64,000 nt of DNA from Bacillota bacterium (GCA_023436065.1 JAEZKU010000059.1:1-64000); one strand, 5' to 3'. Shown: positions 51,846 to 60,954, counted from the first letter of the stretch. Program-made: numbers and translations. The notes: generated by a model from the sequence alone, not told the origin.

Positions 51846-53216
51846 TTATTTTTCGCTTGCTACTAAAACTTTGATACTGTTTACGATGCGCCCGACTATC
51901 TTAAAGTCGCCACTCACTATTGTTTTGCATACCTTTCGCTCTTCCTTAAAGGTCATTGTTCTCCAGGTGCTGATGCCCTTGATACTGTTGATGATGCCGG
52001 CCATACGGAACCAATAAACAATAAAGTTGAACAAAGGAAGAATAAAGATATAGATTATCTTTTTCTGATAGAAGCTTTTTAATTCCTTTTCCCATCCTAG
52101 GAAAGAACGGACATTCAGGTAGTAAAGGAAGGTCGATATTGTGTATAAGATATATATCACGATGACTGATTTGATGACAAAGGAAAAAGGATAATTCATG
52201 AAGGCTAAACAAATCAGGGCAAAATACCAAATCATCCTTGGAAATGCGAAGGTATGGTCAAACATGATGAGTCTAGCCATCATATCGGTAAAGAAGCCCT
52301 TGATTATGCCTAATTTTTGCGGAAACATATGGGCTACTTCCAGCTCCCCTCTTTGCCAACGCTGGCGCTGCACATAAAGGGTATCCAGGCTTTCGATGGG
52401 GTCAACAAAGAATATCGCCTTTTCACAAATATCAATCTTCTTCTTTAACAAAAGCCTTATCTGGAAGGTAACATGAGTGTCTTCGCAGACAGTCTCCGTG
52501 TTATATAGCTGCGTCTTTAGGATTGTTGATTTCCGAAACGCTGAAAATGCTCCCGACATTGTAAAGATATTATTCGATTCTGCTTCTAAATTACGACCGG
52601 CCAGGAAGGCTTGCGCGTATTCGAAAAATTCCACATTCTTGATAATTTTCATTAATCTGGGTTTGGTAGCCCTGATCGCCTGAGGATTGGTCAGGATCGA
52701 TCCTGTCATACAATGGATATCATCATGGGCCTCAAACCTGGTAATCAGATGGGTTAATGCATCCCTTTGCAGAAAACCGTCGCTGTCCAAGTGGATAATG
52801 TACTTACCCTTGCTGTTAAACAGCGCCATATTCAGGGCTTTGGATTTGCCTTGTTTGGAATTCATCCATTTGATATTTGCTCCCGGATTGGACGCCTGAT
52901 AATTCTGAAAGATCTCAAAGCTGTTATCCTTGCTCCCGTTATTGATCAGCAGCAGCTCGATTTTATCTGCAGGATAACTTGATTCCAGAATTGATACAAT
53001 ACACATTTCCAGGGTAGCTGCAGAATTATAAACCGGAACGATGACGCTTATTTCCGGATAATACTTTAATTCACGGTCTTCACTATATTTTGTTCTTTTT
53101 TTGAGAAGTACGAGGAAACCGAAAATGGCAGGAAGGATCTCCATGATAAGGGGTATGATGATCCAGGCAGTCCAAAATATGACCTCACTCGCCAGCACTC
53201 TCATTGCGTTCTGCAT
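51846..53216 (-). CDS. XrtG-associated family 2 glycosyltransferase (membrane, processive type)
   Basis: 456 residues: one N-terminal TM, a GT-A domain at about 50-300, then four C-terminal TM helices. The catalytic set is complete for cellulose-synthase/hyaluronan-synthase-like enzymes: VPVYN, LDSDG (DxD), ETVCEDTHVTFQI (the TED-like base) and QRQRWQRG (Q/RxxRW). This suggests polymerisation of a beta-linked glycan. It resembles the glycosyltransferase that regularly accompanies XrtG (as I remember, TIGR03111). It overlaps xrtG by 32 bases; GGAGG lies eight bases before its ATG. Confidence 0.92.
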   Translation of the reverse strand: MQNAMRVLASEVIFWTAWIIIPLIMEILPAIFGFLVLLKKRTKYSEDRELKYYPEISVIVPVYNSAATLEMCIVSILESSYPADKIELLLINNGSKDNSFEIFQNYQASNPGANIKWMNSKQGKSKALNMALFNSKGKYIIHLDSDGFLQRDALTHLITRFEAHDDIHCMTGSILTNPQAIRATKPRLMKIIKNVEFFEYAQAFLAGRNLEAESNNIFTMSGAFSAFRKSTILKTQLYNTETVCEDTHVTFQIRLLLKKKIDICEKAIFFVDPIESLDTLYVQRQRWQRGELEVAHMFPQKLGIIKGFFTDMMARLIMFDHTFAFPRMIWYFALICLAFMNYPFSFVIKSVIVIYILYTISTFLYYLNVRSFLGWEKELKSFYQKKIIYIFILPLFNFIVYWFRMAGIINSIKGISTWRTMTFKEERKVCKTIVSGDFKIVGRIVNSIKVLVASEK

Positions 53217-53799
53217 ACTGAAAGCCTCCGACTTTTTGCTTGATGATCTGTTGTCGTGTAAATACGTAATAATACAGGATGATTGTTAATACGTAGAAAA
53301 CGATTCGCCCCAGGATTGTGTGGGCGAAATAGTAGGATCCGCTTCCAAATTGATAAATCACAAAGCAGATAAGCATAATGCGTATGATATTGAAGAAAAA
53401 GATACATATACAGCCTACAAAGCTGATGATGATTCTTTGCCCGATGTCGTATACCTCAAAGAAGCTCAACAGAGCCACAAATGCCATCATTTCTATTATG
53501 CCGGAGCATTCATAATCAATATAGAGCGACACTGCGGTCAGTTCACTTTGCTTTGGGATAAATACGACACTTAATTCATAAAATGCTTCACATATTCCGG
53601 TTAGTTTACCGATGATGCCAACCACGGAGGTGACGTATTGCTTAAGTATCTCAGAAAAGGTCGGTTCTATGTAGATACACATGAATATGAACAGTCCGAC
53701 ACTGCCCCATAAATACTTAAAGTAATACAGCTTACCGCGATGAAACACTGTGAGAATATATAACCAAAGGAGGAAGCAGATCAATACAAGCCAGTTCAT
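53185..53799 (-). CDS. xrtG: Exosortase XrtG
   Basis: Polytopic membrane transpeptidase of the exosortase/archaeosortase superfamily, 204 residues, about six TM helices. The catalytic triad is in place: Cys98 in IDYECSGIIEM, Arg140 in FFNIIRIM, His160 in YYFAHTILGRIVFY. Exosortases cleave a C-terminal tripartite sorting tail and are linked with exopolysaccharide synthesis. The 4-base ATGA overlap with the gene upstream couples it to its presumed substrate, and the overlapping glycosyltransferase gene follows, an arrangement characteristic of XrtG loci of Firmicutes. Confidence 0.93.
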   Translation of the reverse strand: MNWLVLICFLLWLYILTVFHRGKLYYFKYLWGSVGLFIFMCIYIEPTFSEILKQYVTSVVGIIGKLTGICEAFYELSVVFIPKQSELTAVSLYIDYECSGIIEMMAFVALLSFFEVYDIGQRIIISFVGCICIFFFNIIRIMLICFVIYQFGSGSYYFAHTILGRIVFYVLTIILYYYVFTRQQIIKQKVGGFQYAERNESAGE

Positions 53800-54533
53800 G
53801 TATGTATCCTCTTTCTATAGGTCCGGTAAAGACGGGCTGCGATGACAGCAATGATACATAACGCTATCCCTATAAAAGATCCGGTCGAGGTACCAAATAA
53901 CTGGACGGAACCGGCTCCGACATTGGGCATATTCAGCTGAAGCTGTGAGCCGCTGTTTACGGTACCTCTCTTCAGACCAAGGACATCCTCCAGACTATCG
54001 ATGCTTACCCGTATCTCCATCCTGTCATTCGGACTCCCCTTTGACACGGTGACAGCAGCGTCACCGAGGGAGTTGTTCGGATAGGAGGTAAAGGGGTGCA
54101 GGTCCAAATAAGTACCGTCATCGTTCAGATTAACCTGACGGCCCCAGTCCGTCGTACCGCTCTGGTTCACATAGCCCAGAAACATCTGGCAGGTTTTATT
54201 GTTCACCGACAGATTAATAGAATAGATCGGGATCGGACTTTGATAGTAAGGATGCATCCGCACAAAGATATAGATATATTGATTATCCTTTATGAAGGAA
54301 ACATCATGGTGGGCTTCCCCGTTATTGGAGTTCCAGGTTAACTTACCCATAGGCATCTCTTCCCAATCATCATAATATCCGTCAATTGTTATGGCACCTG
54401 TTGTTCCGGCTGCCTGTGCTACTGCAACCTGACCTGCAATGGCTGTATCAAAGGTCATAAGACAAAGGATCACAGTAAGGAGGGGGAGAATAAGCAATTT
54501 ACGAAATTGATAGTGATTCATTAGTCTGTTCAA
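53796..54533 (-). CDS. Secreted CBM9-like protein with C-terminal sorting tail, probable XrtG substrate
   Basis: 245 residues: signal peptide (about 12-42, AQAAG end), a domain opening GAITIDGYYDDWEEMP and continuing VSFIKDNQYIYIFVRMHPYY, typical of CBM9/DOMON-like carbohydrate-binding modules, then Ser/Gly-rich DNA-binding-free linker and a tail GTSTGS, a TM helix at about 220-235, and RLYRTYRKR. This short motif, TM and basic cluster is the Firmicu-CTERM type I associate with XrtG. The start is a TTG (54533, with AAGGAG ten bases upstream) or ATG 54521. The gene overlaps the giant gene upstream by 35 bases. Confidence 0.8.
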   Translation of the reverse strand: MNRLMNHYQFRKLLILPLLTVILCLMTFDTAIAGQVAVAQAAGTTGAITIDGYYDDWEEMPMGKLTWNSNNGEAHHDVSFIKDNQYIYIFVRMHPYYQSPIPIYSINLSVNNKTCQMFLGYVNQSGTTDWGRQVNLNDDGTYLDLHPFTSYPNNSLGDAAVTVSKGSPNDRMEIRVSIDSLEDVLGLKRGTVNSGSQLQLNMPNVGAGSVQLFGTSTGSFIGIALCIIAVIAARLYRTYRKRIHT

Positions 54534-57500
54534 GAGGTTTATGCTCCTTTCTGGTTTTCATTGATGCAAAGGACAAAAGTGCTAAAAGGATGCCGATTGC
54601 CGTAACTGCCAAGCCTTTTTCCGTATGTGGATATTTCATCTGAATGACGGTTGTCCCATTATTAACCGTAATCAAATTGTTCACTGTGTGGATTTCCTGA
54701 TTGCTTTGGAAGATATCTATATAGGATAGGGTAGTATTAACCTGATCATAATCAGATTGAATGGTAATCTGATGGTTGTCTTTCTGAATGTTAAGCGGAA
54801 CCACTTTTCTTTCAGGGACGGTATTGTCATCTAGCGAAATGATTGCTTCAACCATTTTTTGAATCTCCATATCCCTGGTCGTTTGCAAATAATACATGAT
54901 GTTCATTCCGATAAAATGAAGGTTTTTATTCCGGGCAGTACCAAGGAAGGGCAGTATCCTGTTTGTCATATCACAGCTTCCCTCCACATTTTCGAGACCG
55001 AGAAGGTAGACGGTATTCCAATCACCAAGGTTATAATTAAAATCAAGGCTGGTATAAGTGGTGTCCTGATAGGAAAACACCGGAAAGGTATCAGAAAACG
55101 TGATTTCGTGCGAGGTTACACCGAACAGCTCCATGGACTTTTGAATAGGATCCACAGGTACGCGGTTCATATCGATATAAATATTCACGCCGCTTTCTGC
55201 CAGTTTATTCAGCAGCTCTTCGGCAGCAGTCTTATCATCATAGGTAAAGCCGGAAAGGTAGATGGTCCGGTAGGAGATGAGCTCCTCAAAACTGTAATCA
55301 TTGAGGTTTGTTTTTGAACCTTCTTCAAAGTCAGGAAATATCATGGCAATACCTGAAGCGGCTTCTCCTATGGCAATTGCCTCATAATGGGTGATCACAC
55401 CGAATTGATCTGCAGTATCCTTGTGAAACAGTATACTGGTGTCATCCTGTTCGACCGGATAATATCCCGATATGGCAGCAGCATCGACAAGACGCTCCAG
55501 ATCCTTGGATTTATCCTTGAGATTATCAATGGGGATCAGTACAGTATCGTTTCCGAGCTCCAAAGCTCTGTCAAATAGGTATACATACCAGCCGTATTCC
55601 ACTGATGCATTCAGACGAACAATATTGGAGGCGGTACCTGCTCCCTCCCAGCCGGCTCCAAAGGTATAGTTAACGGTCTTTCCGACACCGGTGATATAGT
55701 AAGGAGCAAAGGAACCATATTCGCTCAAATCCATCAGTGCCATTCTTTGCGTGGTGATGTCTTTGGCATCATTGATCATCGCTTCATCTGCCTTTTTGTC
55801 CAGGTTCGCCTCTACATCGGCTATTCTGTATTCCGGCGGGAAATAGATATTCCGAAAGGAGGTGGAGCAATCAATTACCAATAGTAGGGCCAACAGCAGA
55901 ACTGCCCATTTCTTCAATTGCTTCCATAAGAGGAAGGAAACCATTGCAGCGGCCAAACCGATCGGTATGAACCGTATCATCCATAAAAACTGGCTGAAGG
56001 GCAGCTTTTCAAATAACTCATATATTGATTTGGAAGTACATATCAGCAATATTATGGCTGTAATAAAGCCTGCTTTCGAATGTTTCGGCCCGCAGAGCAT
56101 ACCCAGTATACAGAGTAGAAATATGGACAGGCCAAAATAAAAGGACAGCATATCACCGTTAATTCTTGTTAACGGGTTTAGTGATACAAACATACTTTCA
56201 AAGAAAAACTTCATTACCTGATTGGTAGAGGAGCCTGAGGCTGCACCACCGATCAATGCAGGTACAACCCAAAGACCTGCAAGCAGTACACCTGAAAGGG
56301 TTGCACCCAGTGCACATAAGGAGCTGCGGGTTGCATGATTCAACGAGGTATGGATCAGTATAAAAATGATTGTTGAAGCAAGCAGCATCAGGGTAATACC
56401 CAGATGGCAAAGGGTAATCAGACTTGTGATCAGGATAAGGGGAAGGATTGCTTTCCTTCTTTTCTCAGCCATAACTCTCCATAAAAAATAGAAGAAGAAG
56501 GGCAGAAGAGCATTGATCACACCGCGCGGAAGGTTTCCTTCCAATATGACAACCCTCATGTTCTCGGGCATAAAGAACCAGATTAATCCAATCAGCACGG
56601 ATAGTCCGATTCGACGGTAGGTGATACCCCAAAGAAGCCAACCGCAACCACCGATAAAGAGCAGAACACCAAGAAACAGAATATAGGCATTCAGGATACT
56701 GCTCTGAATCATCCATTCCAACCCTGCCAGCAGGTATAACGGAAGAGGGCCCCAATATCTCATGATTTCCACACCGTTGTACCAGGTACCGTCATATAGG
56801 GGGAACCAATTACCCTGCAGAATATTTTTAAGCAGAAGGTCCGCCCGATAAAGATGGCAGAAGGTGTCGGAACCCTGGGGATACCTTCCGCTGTTCTTTA
56901 CAATATACATGGTCAGCGCGGCAAGTGCTGCAAAACAGCCAAGACCCAGAATGCACCGGAAGATGATAACAATAACGTTCGGTGTATGCTCCTGAGTCCC
57001 CTGGTCAGATACCGGGTCGGTATCCGATTCATCCTCCAGGATCAGTTCAAGTTCCTTCTCAAGTTCCTCCTCCTGCGTTATGGCAGCAGGTACTTCTGCT
57101 TTTACTATCGAAGCAGATGTGGCTCTGAAAGCTGCAGTAGAGAGAATAGAAGCTTCGGCTAATGGTTCAACCGGTTCCACAGCCTCAATATCTTCTTCCA
57201 GGTTTAGTACAGGAATACAATCAAGCGAAATATCGCTGATGGTGTTCACGGTACTATCCAGTCGTTTATAGGATACAGAATATACACGTATTGGATTATC
57301 GTAGATAGAAAGCTTGACCAGCTCGTATCCAAGCGGCTGAATCAACTCATATAAAGGATCGAACAGGGTATTGCCAATTCCCTCTATCGTTGTTTGTTTT
57401 CCAAGAAATAAGTCCGATTTACTCAGCCGTTGGCCCTGTAAAGGTGCAAGCCAATCCAGAATTATTTTTTCCAAACCGAAATTATCATCAGTACGATTAC

Positions 57501-58572
57501 CGGCATGAATATATAAAGTAATCATGAAGTTGTGAAAGTGTATATTATCATCATCGCAATCGTTCACATTGGAATGCCCTGCATATAATCCGAATCGATA
57601 TTTATAACCGCAAAAACTATCGTTATATGCATATGCTTCGGGTGTATAGGGAGCCTCTTCGGGGAGGACGGGCTCTGATTGCTTAGGTGATACTTCTTCA
57701 GACAGAGGAATGTAATAAGAACCGGTTTGTTCTATCTCCGCATCCAGATCGAATTGTTCCAGAAAGGATGGCAGAAGCTTCAGGGTCCGGTCAGCATGAT
57801 TGCCGTCTTTGCATAAAACTCTGATGTGATCGGCATATCGAAGCCAGATACCTGAATTTTTATACTGCTTTTCCCAGGATAAGTCCAGAGCACTCAAATA
57901 GATGCTCATCAGCATTGGAGCAATCACTAAGTTCTTATCGATACCATTGTGATTGCCCGGGCTTTCCTTACGATAAATTGATCCGGTGTTCAACCAGTGT
58001 CTGATCAAATACAGCAGTTCCTGGTCACTTACTCGCAGTTCCAGCAGTTCCATCAGTTTACCCTGGCTGATACTGTCAAAGCAGGACTTGATCTGTATAT
58101 TAAGGATGTTGCAGTCCTTATAATCTGGAGTGTATCGGAGTTTCTCCACGAATGCATCAAGATGATCAAGGGAATTGAATCTGCCAGTATTGGCAGTAAC
58201 CCCTGCTTTGAATATCGGAGAGAGGATTATTTTAGCAGCAGCCTGAGCAATATCATTCTTCAGCCTGGCAAGAAGATCATTTTCTGCTGTCTCGTGAGGA
58301 AAGGAGCTTACCCTGTATGCCTCGTATTGAAGCTCTGAACGCAGTTCACTCAGCAGTTTATCTATACCATAGACCTCAGCTTTATGCAGGAGACTTTCAT
58401 TTGCCCGCCCTGCTAATTTCTGTCTTATCTGCTCCCAGGCTTCTTTCAGCACATAGGGACGATATATTTTCTCATAGAGGTTAGGAAATGTATTCAGATC
58501 ATTTCGGGCAAAATGATAAAGGCTTTGCTGCATCTGCCGCTTCTGAAATGAGTGATTGTTTTTTGCCGTCAT
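54499..58572 (-). CDS. Dead reverse-transcriptase-like / PTPS-like / GT-C-like membrane fusion protein
   Basis: A 1357-residue protein, first of the exosortase operon. Residues about 30-285 align collinearly with group II intron RTs: LYEKIYRPYV...EAWEQI; AAAKIILSPIF; motif A IQIKSCFDSIS (catalytic Asp replaced by Gln); motif B region LVIAPMLMSIYLSALD (no QGG); motif C RYADHIRVL (YADD to YADH). No endonuclease or maturase region follows. About 325-440 is PTPS-like: AGHSN, Cys at about 339, HFHNF, TTIEGIGN. A Pro/Glu linker leads to a TM at 532-557, then a PF10131/YfhO-like polytopic region (GSDTFCHLYRADLLLKNI..., MRYWGPLPLYLL), an extracellular domain, a final TM at about 1320 and a charged tail. 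ATG 58572 follows GGAGG at nine bases. Role inferred: regulated sugar transfer or polymer export. Confidence 0.88.
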   Translation of the reverse strand: MTAKNNHSFQKRQMQQSLYHFARNDLNTFPNLYEKIYRPYVLKEAWEQIRQKLAGRANESLLHKAEVYGIDKLLSELRSELQYEAYRVSSFPHETAENDLLARLKNDIAQAAAKIILSPIFKAGVTANTGRFNSLDHLDAFVEKLRYTPDYKDCNILNIQIKSCFDSISQGKLMELLELRVSDQELLYLIRHWLNTGSIYRKESPGNHNGIDKNLVIAPMLMSIYLSALDLSWEKQYKNSGIWLRYADHIRVLCKDGNHADRTLKLLPSFLEQFDLDAEIEQTGSYYIPLSEEVSPKQSEPVLPEEAPYTPEAYAYNDSFCGYKYRFGLYAGHSNVNDCDDDNIHFHNFMITLYIHAGNRTDDNFGLEKIILDWLAPLQGQRLSKSDLFLGKQTTIEGIGNTLFDPLYELIQPLGYELVKLSIYDNPIRVYSVSYKRLDSTVNTISDISLDCIPVLNLEEDIEAVEPVEPLAEASILSTAAFRATSASIVKAEVPAAITQEEELEKELELILEDESDTDPVSDQGTQEHTPNVIVIIFRCILGLGCFAALAALTMYIVKNSGRYPQGSDTFCHLYRADLLLKNILQGNWFPLYDGTWYNGVEIMRYWGPLPLYLLAGLEWMIQSSILNAYILFLGVLLFIGGCGWLLWGITYRRIGLSVLIGLIWFFMPENMRVVILEGNLPRGVINALLPFFFYFLWRVMAEKRRKAILPLILITSLITLCHLGITLMLLASTIIFILIHTSLNHATRSSLCALGATLSGVLLAGLWVVPALIGGAASGSSTNQVMKFFFESMFVSLNPLTRINGDMLSFYFGLSIFLLCILGMLCGPKHSKAGFITAIILLICTSKSIYELFEKLPFSQFLWMIRFIPIGLAAAMVSFLLWKQLKKWAVLLLALLLVIDCSTSFRNIYFPPEYRIADVEANLDKKADEAMINDAKDITTQRMALMDLSEYGSFAPYYITGVGKTVNYTFGAGWEGAGTASNIVRLNASVEYGWYVYLFDRALELGNDTVLIPIDNLKDKSKDLERLVDAAAISGYYPVEQDDTSILFHKDTADQFGVITHYEAIAIGEAASGIAMIFPDFEEGSKTNLNDYSFEELISYRTIYLSGFTYDDKTAAEELLNKLAESGVNIYIDMNRVPVDPIQKSMELFGVTSHEITFSDTFPVFSYQDTTYTSLDFNYNLGDWNTVYLLGLENVEGSCDMTNRILPFLGTARNKNLHFIGMNIMYYLQTTRDMEIQKMVEAIISLDDNTVPERKVVPLNIQKDNHQITIQSDYDQVNTTLSYIDIFQSNQEIHTVNNLITVNNGTTVIQMKYPHTEKGLAVTAIGILLALLSFASMKTRKEHKPLEQTNESLSIS

Positions 58573-58665
58573 GTAAGCATGCCTCCATAGTTGCATGATT
58601 TATATAATAAGCTTCAAAAAATTACAGCTTCCAAACTTTTGCATCAGCATAGCAAGTGTATTTTC

Positions 58666-58671
58666 ATTATA
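58666..58671 (-). promoter_or_regulatory. Possible -10 box of the exosortase operon
   Basis: TATAAT on the minus strand, about 95 bases before the ATG at 58572. I did not find a convincing -35. Confidence 0.35.
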
Positions 58672-58720
58672 CTACACAATAGTACATTTTTACTAGATGA
58701 TTTTCCGTTTAAATGCAACC

Positions 58721-58747
58721 AATTATGCCAAATTATGAGTAATTATG
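58721..58747. repeat. Three phased AATTATG repeats between divergent operons
   Basis: AATTATG occurs three times at exactly 10-base spacing (58721, 58731, 58741), placing all copies on one face of the helix, between the exosortase operon and the DMT transporter gene. It could be a regulator-binding array. The gene-free stretch 58573-58907 holds this array and a possible minus-strand -10 box. Confidence 0.55.
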
Positions 58748-58907
58748 CTCAGTCGATGAAATTGCACCCTATTATTGTATGAAACTGCATTTTTCTGTGG
58801 GGAACTGTATATTTATGTTATTACGAAGCAACAGTGTTCGAATAGAGCACAAAAAAAAGGGTTATCTTAAGAGAGAACGTTATGAATTGAGAAAGGATGG
58901 TGCTGTC

Positions 58908-59354
58908 ATGTTAGGATTTTTGATTGCAATTATCTCCGGTGCGCTGATGAGCATGCAGGGAGTGTTTAATACAGGGGTAACAAAGCAGACCAGCATATGG
59001 GTATCAGCAAGCTTTGTGCAGTTTTCCGCGTTGCTGGTCTGTATTCTGGCCTGGTTTGTCACCGGCAGGCAGGGACAATTCTCGACTTTACTAAAGATTG
59101 ATCAGAAATATATGTTGCTCGGAGGAGTACTGGGGGCCTTTATCACATATACCGTGATAAAGAGTGTGGATACACTGGGACCGGCGATGGCCAATATGTT
59201 TATTATCATTGCCCAGCTGGTGGTGGCATATCTGATCGAGGTCTTTGGGATGTTTGGTTCGGATAAGGTCGAGTTTGAATGGCGTAAATTAATAGGAGTA
59301 TTCATAGTAATCGTCGGGATTGTGGTTTTTCAGGGAAGTTGGAGAAAATATTGA
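58908..59354 (+). CDS. DMT superfamily transporter, YdcZ/DUF606 type
   Basis: A 148-residue, five-TM half-sized drug/metabolite transporter (LIAIISGALMSMQGVFNTGVTKQTS, GAFITYTVIKSVDTLGPAMANMFIIIAQLVVAYLIE, GVFIVIVGIVVFQG). Such proteins work as dimers, often of two paralogues, but no partner is adjacent. ATG 58908 follows AAAGGATGG; upstream extension of the frame is unlikely. Substrate unknown. Confidence 0.87.
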   Translation: MLGFLIAIISGALMSMQGVFNTGVTKQTSIWVSASFVQFSALLVCILAWFVTGRQGQFSTLLKIDQKYMLLGGVLGAFITYTVIKSVDTLGPAMANMFIIIAQLVVAYLIEVFGMFGSDKVEFEWRKLIGVFIVIVGIVVFQGSWRKY

Positions 59355-59481
59355 ATATATTTCTTTTTTTCTGGCTGAAATACCTATTGTAAATGATGTG
59401 CAATTTATGTAAAATAAGAATGTCTTATCAAAAAAGTATAGAGGGTACTTTTTAAGTCTTCTTTGTATAAGGAAGATGAGA

Positions 59482-60225
59482 ATGAAAAGAAAATATCTTG
59501 TATTGGCAGCTGCCCTTAGTTTTCTTTTGATTGCGGGTATCTGCTATAGTTGTATGTTAAAAAAAGATGCTTCCGGTACAGCTGTATGGAAGTTATCGCA
59601 GCAGCAGGATCTGAGTGAAGAAGGGTCTTTAGAGCCGGAAAATGCCGAAAATAGCAGGGCAGAGGCATCAGATCAGGTAAATTCAATGATAAGCCGGCCA
59701 GAGATGATCGAGCAGGAGAATACCGGGATCCGGGAAACCGGAGAGGGATTACAGATAAGCAGTTATGCTCATATCTGCGGTGCGGTAATCAATCCGGGAG
59801 TCTATCCGGTTACGGAGGACGTAAGAGTGGTGGATCTGGTAGAGCTTGCAGGAGGCTTTACCAAGGAAGCAGCCGAGGATTACATCAATCAGGCGCTGAA
59901 GGTACAGGACGGGCAAAGGATCTATATCCCAACACAAGAGGAAGTTAAGGAACTGTCTGCGGGTGAATATATGGCCGGAGGCGGGGCTCCCGGGACACCG
60001 GAGCAGGAAGCCTCTGAACCATCAGGAACGAAGCTGATTAATATCAATACCGCAACTGCTGAGGAGCTGATGAAGCTGCCGGGGGTAGGAGAGGCGAAAG
60101 CAGCCAGTATCATTGAGTACCGTAATACAAAGGGTAAGTTCAAGACGATTCAGGACCTGATGAAGATATCCGGAATTAAGGAAGGATTGTTTGAAAGGGT
60201 TTCCGGTTATATTACTGTAAAATAA
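59482..60225 (+). CDS. comEA: Competence protein ComEA (SLBB + helix-hairpin-helix)
   Basis: DNA receptor of natural transformation, anchored in the membrane with its DNA-binding domain outside. 247 residues: N-terminal TM at about 5-23, acidic spacer, SLBB domain (AHICGAVINPGVYPVTEDVRVVDLVELAGG) at about 93-150, short Gly/Pro linker and two HhH motifs (ININTATAEELMKLPGVGEAKAASI and LMKISGIKEGLFERV) at the C-terminus. ATG 59482 fits AAGGAAG six bases upstream better than the ATG two codons earlier. Usually followed by comEC, which here lies 3.1 kb away. Confidence 0.94.
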   Translation: MKRKYLVLAAALSFLLIAGICYSCMLKKDASGTAVWKLSQQQDLSEEGSLEPENAENSRAEASDQVNSMISRPEMIEQENTGIRETGEGLQISSYAHICGAVINPGVYPVTEDVRVVDLVELAGGFTKEAAEDYINQALKVQDGQRIYIPTQEEVKELSAGEYMAGGGAPGTPEQEASEPSGTKLININTATAEELMKLPGVGEAKAASIIEYRNTKGKFKTIQDLMKISGIKEGLFERVSGYITVK

Positions 60226-60255
60226 TATAGATAGATACCATGATGAGGTGAAGAG

Positions 60256-60954
60256 ATGGCAAAGAGAGTACTTGTAGTGGATGATGAAAAATTAATCGTT
60301 AAGGGTATCCGTTTCAGCTTAGAGCAGGACGGCATGGAGGTTGACTGTGCCTACGACGGAGAGGAAGCCTTAGAGGCGGCGAAGAAGAAGGAATATGATG
60401 TGGTATTATTGGATGTCATGCTTCCGAAGCTTTCCGGTTTTGAGGTATGCCAGCAGATCCGGGAGTTTTCCATGATGCCGATTATCATGCTGACAGCGAA
60501 GGGTGATGACATGGATAAGATCCTTGGTCTCGAGTATGGAGCGGATGATTACATCACGAAGCCCTTTAATATTCTTGAGGTTAAGGCCAGAATTAAGGCT
60601 ATTATGCGACGCAGCAGCAAGAATACTTCTACAGGAAGTACTGATACCAAGACTGTTACCTTTGGTGAGATGAAGATAGATTGCGAGAACAGAAGAGTGT
60701 ATATCTCAGGTAAAGAAGTGAATCTGACCGCCAAGGAATTCGATCTGCTTGAGTTATTGGTGTTTAATCCTAATAAAGTATACAGCCGTGAAAACCTGTT
60801 GAATATTGTATGGGGTTATGATTATCCCGGTGATGTCAGGACTGTGGATGTTCACATCAGAAGGCTGCGTGAAAAGATAGAAAGCAATCCTAGCGAGCCG
60901 AAATTTATACATACAAAATGGGGTGTCGGTTATTTTTTCCAAAATCAAGAGTAA
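60256..60954 (+). CDS. OmpR-family response regulator
   Basis: 232 residues: receiver domain with VVDDEK, phospho-acceptor D53 (LLDVMLP), Thr in MLTAKG and Lys in ITKPFN, then a Trans_reg_C winged helix (VNLTAKEFDLLELLVFNPNKVYSRENLLNIVWGYDYPGDVRTVDVHIRRLREKI). It most resembles WalR/PhoP-type regulators. Overlaps the kinase gene by 32 bases. Targets unknown; the neighbouring GerMN lipoprotein and competence genes are candidates by position. Confidence 0.95.
   Translation: MAKRVLVVDDEKLIVKGIRFSLEQDGMEVDCAYDGEEALEAAKKKEYDVVLLDVMLPKLSGFEVCQQIREFSMMPIIMLTAKGDDMDKILGLEYGADDYITKPFNILEVKARIKAIMRRSSKNTSTGSTDTKTVTFGEMKIDCENRRVYISGKEVNLTAKEFDLLELLVFNPNKVYSRENLLNIVWGYDYPGDVRTVDVHIRRLREKIESNPSEPKFIHTKWGVGYFFQNQE

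Noticed and set aside
54499..58572. Intact retroelement, group II intron or diversity-generating retroelement
   Set aside because: The RT-like domain lacks the catalytic aspartates, is fused to membrane domains, has no maturase X or endonuclease region, and no intron RNA or template/variable repeats were seen around it.
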